Positions 7,206-12,767 of a stretch of DNA of 64,000 nucleotides are shown piece by piece; positions within the stretch are counted from its first letter, which is position 1; each line of letters opens with the position of its first letter. A model generated the notes under the pieces. It saw only the letters and a list, made by a program, of their open reading frames with translations, was not told where the DNA came from and did not search any database. The stretch spans positions 10,429-74,428 of the forward strand of contig DYHY01000004.1 of assembly GCA_020723935.1 (NCBI GenBank), read 5' to 3'. The position numbers and the translations under genes are program-made. This DNA comes from Candidatus Micrarchaeum sp. (GTDB taxonomy: Archaea > SpSt-1190 > DYHY01).

Positions 7206-7420
7206 GGAGACGTCCGCCGGGAGGGGCGCTCCTGCTCGGTTCGGACGGCCGAGCCCAGGATTCTGGAGAGCGAGGAGGACGAGAGGAGGTCAACGGACGC
7301 GAACATGACGAGGGCCGCCGCGAGGGCGAGTACGAGGCCTTCCCTCCTAAAAACCCCGGGAGGCTCCGGCCCGCGCGATTCCGCTGCCTGCCTACTGCTC
7401 CGCCTCGTCTCCATCGCCAT
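7202..7420 (-). CDS. single-TM anchor, possibly the N-terminus of the thioredoxin-repeat protein
   Basis: The ORF encodes an Arg-rich N-terminus, one TM helix (LVLALAAALVMFASVDLL) and a short outside stretch, then stops in an ATGA overlap with the thioredoxin-repeat ORF. ATG 7420 or 7414 is the likely start; the frame is open to TTG 7474. On its own it has no recognisable domain. A one-base loss near the G run at 7223-7226 would continue it straight into the repeat protein and give that protein the membrane anchor it lacks, making a product of about 399 aa. I consider that more likely than two coupled genes. Confidence 0.5.
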   Translation of the reverse strand: MAMETRRSSRQAAESRGPEPPGVFRREGLVLALAAALVMFASVDLLSSSSLSRILGSAVRTEQERPSRRTSP

Positions 7421-7524
7421 CTCGCAAGTATTGTGCCCCGGGGGGCGCGCTCTCTTGATTCCTGAATAGAACAAAGGAAGGGTCTTTTTTTGGGAAACGG
7501 AAATAATCCCTCTGACGCCCTAAA

Positions 7525-7761
7525 CTAACAGCCACCCACCTGCTGGGGAAGACTCGCAAGGCTCTTGGGAACCGAGCCTCCCGACGCCGCGGCGATGCCT
7601 CCGCTGTTGCTGCCTGCGGCCTCGGACGCTGCGAAGAGCTCCCCGAGGGAAACCTTCCCGTCCGAGACCTTCGTCCTAAGCTCGTTCAGCTGGAACGTCT
7701 GCGCCGCGGAGACTACCACGAACACCGCGAGAATCGCCGCGAGTATCTTCGTCTGGTCCAT
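7525..7761 (-). CDS. small secreted/anchored protein with C-terminal SLPQQVGGC
   Basis: This 78-aa protein of unknown function has an N-terminal TM or uncleaved signal helix (ILAAILAVFVVVSAAQTF), a Ser/Gly-rich middle and a C-terminus ending LASLPQQVGGC. The last nine residues match the end of the next protein upstream (SLPSQVGGC) in all but one position, and the N-terminal helices are also alike, so this looks like a short paralogue without the central Cys domain. The start is fixed by a strong ribosome site (AAGGAGGTG) 11 bases before ATG 7761. The pair probably forms one transcript reading from the divergent promoter at 8651. Confidence 0.7.
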   Translation of the reverse strand: MDQTKILAAILAVFVVVSAAQTFQLNELRTKVSDGKVSLGELFAASEAAGSNSGGIAAASGGSVPKSLASLPQQVGGC

Positions 7762-7808
7762 CTTTTTTCGACACCTCCTTGTCTTTCTTCTTTCCTGATC
7801 TGATTAGC

Positions 7809-8621
7809 TTAACACCCGCCGACCTGGCTCGGGAGGCTCGCGGCGCCCGGCCCCGCGTCCCCGCCCGCCACATTGAGACCCAAGGTAACCATGTCCTTGG
7901 GGAAGAACAGGGTCTTCCACTTCATCGCCTCGTAGAGTATCTGCCCGTCGGAGTAGTTCGGCCTGTTCGCCGAGAGCCAGAGGGCCACGGAGAGCATCGC
8001 CGGGTTGTGCTGGCAGCCGCAGAGCGAGTTGCCGTTGGAGTCAGCTCCGGTCGGCCCTATCCCGCAACAGTACTCGCAGGAAATGCCGACCGGCTTGGTA
8101 GCGAAGCCTATGAACCTCTGGAACGCCTCAGGGTTGTTCTTCTTTACGTCGTCCTTGAGGCTCGGATAGGATTTCGCGAGGAGGTCGAGCGACTTTATCG
8201 GGTCGTCGAAGCTCACTCCCATCTCGGTGCCGTACTCGGGGGTGCCCGTCGGGAACATCGCCGCCATCGCCCCATCGGCCGTCTTCATCTTGTCGAGGGG
8301 GAAGACCGCGGCGATCGTGTCGGCCGTGGATTTTATCTTCGAGACGTCAACCTTGGAGAGGTCAGCTCCGTCGGAGCTCCCGGCCTGGAGGACGCTCGAG
8401 AGAAACCCTATCGAGGGCCCTTTGGCCCCGCCGCTGCCGTAGAGGGCGCCGGATATCGCGAATATCTGGGCCTGGTTGACTGCGAGGAGTATCGCCGCTA
8501 TGACAATGAGCGCTATCACCGGGGCGCCCAGCCTCATCGCGCCGGATTCCCTCTCTGCCGCCCCCTTCTCGGGAGCTGCCTTGGCCGCAGTAGCTTGCGT
8601 AGCATGATGCCTTTCCGCCAT
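7809..8621 (-). CDS. secreted Cys-rich protein (PCYCGC-like) with C-terminal SLPSQVGGC
   Basis: The 270-aa protein has a cytosolic N-terminus with His, one TM helix (about 31-53, VIALIVIAAILLAVNQAQ), and a large outside domain. The domain holds SCEYCCGIGPTG then LCGCQHNPAM, six Cys and a His in about 30 residues, similar in spirit to the PCYCGC lipoprotein motif (comparison from memory). It ends GAASLPSQVGGC, the tail shared with the next gene. The Cys cluster and context of CopA and cupredoxins suggest copper binding or storage. Its promoter has a TATA box at 8651-8658 and the 21-bp element 11 bases upstream of it, so the regulator encoded divergently at 8685 probably controls it. Confidence 0.75.
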   Translation of the reverse strand: MAERHHATQATAAKAAPEKGAAERESGAMRLGAPVIALIVIAAILLAVNQAQIFAISGALYGSGGAKGPSIGFLSSVLQAGSSDGADLSKVDVSKIKSTADTIAAVFPLDKMKTADGAMAAMFPTGTPEYGTEMGVSFDDPIKSLDLLAKSYPSLKDDVKKNNPEAFQRFIGFATKPVGISCEYCCGIGPTGADSNGNSLCGCQHNPAMLSVALWLSANRPNYSDGQILYEAMKWKTLFFPKDMVTLGLNVAGGDAGPGAASLPSQVGGC

Positions 8622-8650
8622 TTTCGGTCCGGTCGAGAACGCTGCCCCTA

Positions 8651-8658
8651 TATTTAAA
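8651..8658 (-). promoter_or_regulatory. TATA box of the divergent promoter region
   Basis: TATTTAAA on the plus strand reads TTTAAATA toward the gene starting at 8621. A near-symmetric A/T block of this kind can also serve the plus-strand gene starting at 8685, about 30 bases away. Confidence 0.6.
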
Positions 8659-8669
8659 AGGGGGGAAAT

Positions 8670-8690
8670 AACCGTGAAAAAACAGTGAAA
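8670..8690 (-). promoter_or_regulatory. putative operator, copy 1
   Basis: Read on the minus strand this 21-bp element is TTTCACTGTTT then TTTCACGGTT, a direct repeat with an 11-bp period, followed by a third TTTC one period on. An identical copy lies at 10459-10479. It sits 11 bases before the TATA box of the 8621 gene and overlaps the GTG start of the regulator gene (8685), so the regulator could control its neighbour and itself. Confidence 0.65.
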
Positions 8691-10433
8691 GAAGGGGAAA
8701 ACCAGCCTGCCGCGCAGCAGCGGGGCGTTTTCGCGAGCCAGAGGTCGGTCCTGGCGCTCTCCTTGGCGCTCCTCCTGATGGGCGCGGTGGTCCTGGTGAA
8801 CTTCCTGTCCTTCTCCAAGGTCGGGGGGGTTATGGAAAGCCAGCTCCTGGACCGCCAGCAGATAGCGGCCGACTACGCGGCGTCAAGGATCGAGGAGCAC
8901 ATCCATCAGGTCAGTATGGAGGTGACGACGCTTTCCAGCTTCCCCGCGCTGAAGAACCTCGACCTGAGCCAGTGCAGCGGGGACGTGAAAATAATACACC
9001 CCAGCCTCGAGGGCAAGACGAAGGTACTCCTGCGGGTTGACGCTCTCGGGAACATCGTGGAATGCTCGTCCCCGAATTACAAGGGATACGTTGGCTTGAA
9101 CGTCAGGAACAAGGACTATTTCAAAGTCCCGGCCGAGACGGGGGCTTCCTATGTCTCGGGCCTCGCGAGGGACGGGAGCGACTACAATGTCTTCGTCTCC
9201 GCCCCCATCTTCGAGGGGGGGTCTGGAGGAACATACCCCAATAACGGCGAGTTCGGGGGAATACTCCTAAGCATCGTGGGCCTCCAGGACCTCTACGACC
9301 TCTACATACACCCAATAGGGCCGATGGGCAGGGACCTCTTCGTCCTCGCGAGCGTGGATGCGGGCGACACCGTGATGAAAAGCCAGGGCGCCCCTGACCT
9401 GGGCGGCCTCGGCAAGGTGCACGAGATAAGGGATTATGCCGGGACGGGCAGGACCATAGCCGTCTCCTCCGACCTCTCCCTCGGGAGCGAGAAGTTTCGC
9501 CTCTTCATCCTCACACCCCTCGCCAACGCAGACAAGGAGATACGGGACGTCAGAGCGGGCTACCTGTTCTCCCTGTTCTTGGCCGTTTCGGCCATCCTGG
9601 GCGCCCTCCTTCTCGCGGCTTCGGCGTACCTGTCGCGCGAGAGGATAAGGACGCAGCTCGCGCGGACCACAGAGACGCTCGAGAGCCTCGGGATCACGGT
9701 CGAGACGGAACGGAGCGGATATTCTCCTACCGACATCGTCCTCGAGCCCCACAAGGTCTACCTCCTTAAGGAGGACGGGGAGACGAGCCCCCACGACCTC
9801 TTCATTGGGATGCTCTCACATGGCTTCGCGGGCCTCGGCATAGTGAGGGACGACCCCAGGGAGCTGCGGAAGAAGTACAGCCTCAAGAAGACTTCGTTCA
9901 TATGGCTCTCGGAGGCGGGCGGGGGCCGGGGCGTCCCGGCCGAGACCAAGATCGAGACGCTCCTCGGCCTCGCCAGGGAGTTTGTGGAGAGGAGCGAGAA
10001 GAGCGTCATATTGATAGACCGGCTCGACTACCTGATATTCGAGAACGGCTTCGAGCGGGTCCTCAAGGCGGTGTACGCCCTCCGCGACCTCGTCGCGAGG
10101 AGGAAGTGCGTCGTGATAATCTCGGCCAACCCCGCGGTCATACCCAAGGAGCAGATGGAGGCGTTCAGCGCGGAGACGATCGACCTCTTCGGCGGCAGGG
10201 CCGGGGCCGGCCTCTCCAAGGACGAGGCCGAGCTGCTCTCGTTCGTGAACGAGGGGAACGTCGCGAGCAGGCTCGTCTCCTACACGGACGTGACGGAGCA
10301 GCTTGGGATAACGAAGCCCACCGCCCGAGCCAAGATCCGGCGCCTGCAGGACGCGGGCTTCCTCTCCGTCGAGAAGGTCGGGCGGGTGAAGGCCGTGCGG
10401 ATAACGTCCCTGGGCAGGAAAATCATTTCCTGA
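8685..10433 (+). CDS. membrane one-component regulator: Cache sensor, DUF835, winged helix
   Basis: The 582-aa protein reads as TM helix (about 18-42), a 250-residue outside Cache-like sensor, a second TM (about 296-320), a short linker, a DUF835 domain (about 345-500; VYLLKEDG, GLGIVRDDPRELRKKY, FIWLSE, VILIDRLDYLIFENGFERV) and a C-terminal winged helix (about 510-582; DVTEQLGITKPTARAKIRRL). DUF835 is an archaeal signalling domain of unknown chemistry. A sensor outside and a DNA-binding domain inside on one chain imply membrane-tethered transcription control. Identical 21-bp elements at both ends of the gene are its likely sites. GTG 8685 lies about 30 bases after the TATA block. The ligand is unknown; Cu or a thiol is a guess from context. 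Confidence 0.85.
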   Translation: MKEGENQPAAQQRGVFASQRSVLALSLALLLMGAVVLVNFLSFSKVGGVMESQLLDRQQIAADYAASRIEEHIHQVSMEVTTLSSFPALKNLDLSQCSGDVKIIHPSLEGKTKVLLRVDALGNIVECSSPNYKGYVGLNVRNKDYFKVPAETGASYVSGLARDGSDYNVFVSAPIFEGGSGGTYPNNGEFGGILLSIVGLQDLYDLYIHPIGPMGRDLFVLASVDAGDTVMKSQGAPDLGGLGKVHEIRDYAGTGRTIAVSSDLSLGSEKFRLFILTPLANADKEIRDVRAGYLFSLFLAVSAILGALLLAASAYLSRERIRTQLARTTETLESLGITVETERSGYSPTDIVLEPHKVYLLKEDGETSPHDLFIGMLSHGFAGLGIVRDDPRELRKKYSLKKTSFIWLSEAGGGRGVPAETKIETLLGLAREFVERSEKSVILIDRLDYLIFENGFERVLKAVYALRDLVARRKCVVIISANPAVIPKEQMEAFSAETIDLFGGRAGAGLSKDEAELLSFVNEGNVASRLVSYTDVTEQLGITKPTARAKIRRLQDAGFLSVEKVGRVKAVRITSLGRKIIS

Positions 10434-10458
10434 CATTCTCGGCGGTTTGCCGGCGGCT

Positions 10459-10479
10459 TTTCACTGTTTTTTCACGGTT
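10459..10479 (+). promoter_or_regulatory. putative operator, copy 2
   Basis: Exact copy of the element at 8670-8690, here on the plus strand: TTTCACTGTTT then TTTCACGGTT, again followed by TTTC after another 11 bases. It ends 12 bases before the TATA box at 10492 and points toward the 10521 gene, the same orientation and nearly the same distance as copy 1 to its minus-strand promoter. Its T-runs may also help end the regulator transcript. Confidence 0.65.
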
Positions 10480-10491
10480 GTTTCGCCTTGC

Positions 10492-10499
10492 TTTAATAT
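10492..10499 (+). promoter_or_regulatory. TATA box of the Met-rich/copA operon
   Basis: TTTAATAT lies 22-29 bases before ATG 10521, which fits a leaderless transcript starting at that ATG. Confidence 0.6.
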
Positions 10500-10520
10500 G
10501 GTGCTTTCTCCGTTCCCCGC

Positions 10521-11120
10521 ATGGAAAACGAAAGCAAGGCCGCAATCCCGGTGCTCGCCGTTGCCGCGCTCGCGGTATTATTGGCGCTCTTCGCGCTCCC
10601 CCTCGCGGGGGCGTATGCGTACGAGGGGAACTTCACCAAGGAGGCTCTCGCGATAATAGCGGCGAATGTGTCGTGCGGCTCGATAACCGAAGCACAGCTC
10701 GAGACCCTGGGCGAATACTACAAGGAGCTCATGCATCCGGGCGCGGCCCACGAGGCTATGGACCAGATGATGGGTGGCGAGGGGTCTGAGTCCCTGCGGC
10801 AGGCGCACGTCGGAATGGGCCGGGCGTTCCACTGCGGCGCTTCGGGAAGCTTCAGGGGGATGATGGGCCTCGGCTACAGGATGGGCATGATGGGCGGTCC
10901 TTATTACGGGGGATACACCGGCTACGGCGGGGGGATGATGGGCGCGTCCTATGCTACTCCTTGGTATCTGGTGCTCGTCAACGTCCTCTACTTGCTCCTC
11001 CTCCTGGGTGCGGTGATTTTGGTCTTCATCTGGGTCGTGCGGTCCTGGAGGGCGCTCAACAGCGGCGCCCGGCAGGAAGCCGGGAGCGGCCCGGTAAGGA
11101 AGCCTGCGAGGCGGAAATAA
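10521..11120 (+). CDS. Met-rich secreted/membrane protein, probable copper binder
   Basis: The 199-aa protein has a signal or TM helix (9-32), a domain with two Cys (VSCGSITEAQL and AFHCGAS) and repeated Met (MDQMMGGEGS), a Gly/Met-rich loop (FRGMMGLGYRMGMMGG, GGGMMGAS), a second TM (about 147-175) and a basic tail. Clustered Met with Cys and His outside the membrane is typical of Cu(I) handling proteins. It is first in an operon with the next two genes and copA, with gaps of 1, 2 and 36 bases. ATG 10521 is likely the transcript start. The exact family is not recognised. Confidence 0.75.
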   Translation: MENESKAAIPVLAVAALAVLLALFALPLAGAYAYEGNFTKEALAIIAANVSCGSITEAQLETLGEYYKELMHPGAAHEAMDQMMGGEGSESLRQAHVGMGRAFHCGASGSFRGMMGLGYRMGMMGGPYYGGYTGYGGGMMGASYATPWYLVLVNVLYLLLLLGAVILVFIWVVRSWRALNSGARQEAGSGPVRKPARRK

Positions 11121-11121
11121 G

Positions 11122-11787
11122 TTGGGCGGAACGGACGGAAAGGCGGCGGACGCCGTCTTCTACGCAATACTCATCGTTGCGGCTGCCGGGGCGACGGGAA
11201 TAGCCATCCTGTCGGCATTACAGCCTCCCTCCCCGGCAGCCCCAACTTCATTCGGCCCGCGCGCAACGAAGCTCACCTCATTCGACATATCGCTCGCGCA
11301 GGGGATGATGGACAGAAACGGCGACGGGAAATGCGATTCCATGGGATCGTCGGTCGAGGGCGAGATCCTCGCGAACAGGCTCCAGTGCATGGGCGACCCC
11401 AACGCGACGATAGGGCAGCTCGGCTCCTCGCACCACCACGCGGACTTCAAGGTCTACGTAAACGGGCTGCCGACGGATTTCAACGACCCGAAATACTTCG
11501 TCAGGAGCTCGTTCGCCCATGTGGAGCCCGACGAGGTTTTGGGGGCGACCGGGACCGTCTTGCACCTCCACGCGACGGGAGTCCCGTTATGGGTCTTCTT
11601 TAAGAGTGTGGGGATGGACCTGGACGGGGCGAAGATCCTCGTGAACGGCGCGGAGAGTGGTCTGCTAGGGGACTATGCGCCGTCAAACGGCGACAGGATA
11701 CTGGTGTCTTACGGAAACGCTACGCAAGGGGAACTGAAGAGAGAAATGGACAGCGTCACTGACTACGCGGCGATGGGGAGGGTCTGA
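11122..11787 (+). CDS. membrane-anchored protein with HHH and HLH metal motifs
   Basis: This 221-aa protein starts at TTG 11122 after the stop of the previous gene, with AGGCGGA as ribosome site. It has one TM anchor (about 10-32), a low-complexity Pro/Ala stretch, a D-x-N-x-D-G type loop (RNGDGKCDS), one Cys further on, then SSHHHADFKVYVNG, RSSFAHVE and TVLHLHATG, followed by a soluble C-terminus. The HHHADFKVYVNG signature occurs in other archaeal secreted proteins of unknown role, as I recall. The three His clusters are good candidates for a metal site. It sits between the Met-rich protein and the cupredoxin membrane protein, so a copper task outside the cell is likely. Confidence 0.65.
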   Translation: MGGTDGKAADAVFYAILIVAAAGATGIAILSALQPPSPAAPTSFGPRATKLTSFDISLAQGMMDRNGDGKCDSMGSSVEGEILANRLQCMGDPNATIGQLGSSHHHADFKVYVNGLPTDFNDPKYFVRSSFAHVEPDEVLGATGTVLHLHATGVPLWVFFKSVGMDLDGAKILVNGAESGLLGDYAPSNGDRILVSYGNATQGELKREMDSVTDYAAMGRV

Positions 11788-11789
11788 AA

Positions 11790-12731
11790 ATGACTTCCAC
11801 TGGCGCCTACATTTTCTCGTACCTGCTCTATATGGCGGTGCTCTCGGGCGCCGCCCTCTACGTCTGGAAGTACAGGAAGGGCCTCGACGAGATGTACGGC
11901 ATGATGATGGGAATGACGTTTGGCACGGTCGCAGGTCTTGCGACCGGCCTCTTCTACGCCCTCCCGAGCGGCGACTTTGTCGGCGGGGCGATTGTCGGGA
12001 CCGTGGCCGGGCTCCTCTTCGGGATACTGCTAGGGGTGATCGGCGGGCCCCTCGGGATAATGGAGGGCGTTATGGGCGCCTTCATGGGGGGCTTCATGGG
12101 CTCGATGACGGGGCAGATGGCGCGCCCGTTCCCGCTGGGCGCGTTCTCTCCGGTCTTCGCGGCGATATTCCTCGCGATGATGGCGGGGATCACCTATGCC
12201 GCGGAAACGGGCAAGACCTGCTGCGCTCCCGCGGGGGGTAAGCCGGAGGCGCCCGAGAGGCCGAAGCTGGTGAACCCGTCGGGCAAGTTCGTCGCCACGT
12301 GGACAGTCGTCGCCGCAATCCTCCTCTTCGCGAGCTTCGCGATAGACCTCTCGCCGTACTCCGCACAGGGCGCCCAGTCGACTGGCACGCAGAGCACGGC
12401 TCTTCCGGCGTCGCTTCGGGCGCTCACGGAGGAGCAGCAGACCCAGGCAGTCCAAAAGGACGGCTACCAGGAAGCGTCATTTAGGGTGACCGCGGGGAGG
12501 TACACGCCTAACGTCATAGTCGTCAAGGCTGGGACGCCGCTTAGGCTGAACATCGCAGCAGACAGGAACGCCGGATGCGGGACTGACATCGTCTTCCCGG
12601 ATCTCAGGGTGCGCTCGCTCATCCCCCCGGGGACGTCCAAGACGGTCGAGGTGGGGACCCCGTCCGCGGGGAACCATTCGTTCTCCTGCTCCATGGGCAT
12701 GTTCCGCGGAAAAATCGTCGCGGTCGGTTAG
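11790..12731 (+). CDS. Met/Gly-rich membrane protein with C-terminal cupredoxin
   Basis: The 313-aa product starts with about five TM helices (1-165) that include MYGMMMGMTFG and a Gly/Met helix (GVMGAFMGGFMGSMTGQM), a chemistry suited to passing Cu(I). A CCAP loop follows, another TM (about 172-190), then a cupredoxin-like domain (about 225-313) with AGCGTDIVFPDL and HSFSCSMGMFRGKIV, where His, Cys and Met form a type-1-like site. This matches archaeal membrane-plus-cupredoxin proteins found beside copper ATPases. It overlaps nothing and begins two bases after the previous stop. A copper transfer protein feeding or receiving from CopA is the best reading. Confidence 0.8.
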   Translation: MTSTGAYIFSYLLYMAVLSGAALYVWKYRKGLDEMYGMMMGMTFGTVAGLATGLFYALPSGDFVGGAIVGTVAGLLFGILLGVIGGPLGIMEGVMGAFMGGFMGSMTGQMARPFPLGAFSPVFAAIFLAMMAGITYAAETGKTCCAPAGGKPEAPERPKLVNPSGKFVATWTVVAAILLFASFAIDLSPYSAQGAQSTGTQSTALPASLRALTEEQQTQAVQKDGYQEASFRVTAGRYTPNVIVVKAGTPLRLNIAADRNAGCGTDIVFPDLRVRSLIPPGTSKTVEVGTPSAGNHSFSCSMGMFRGKIVAVG

Positions 12732-12767
12732 TCAGTTAAAAAGAGGTAAAGGGGGAGAAGAGTGAAA

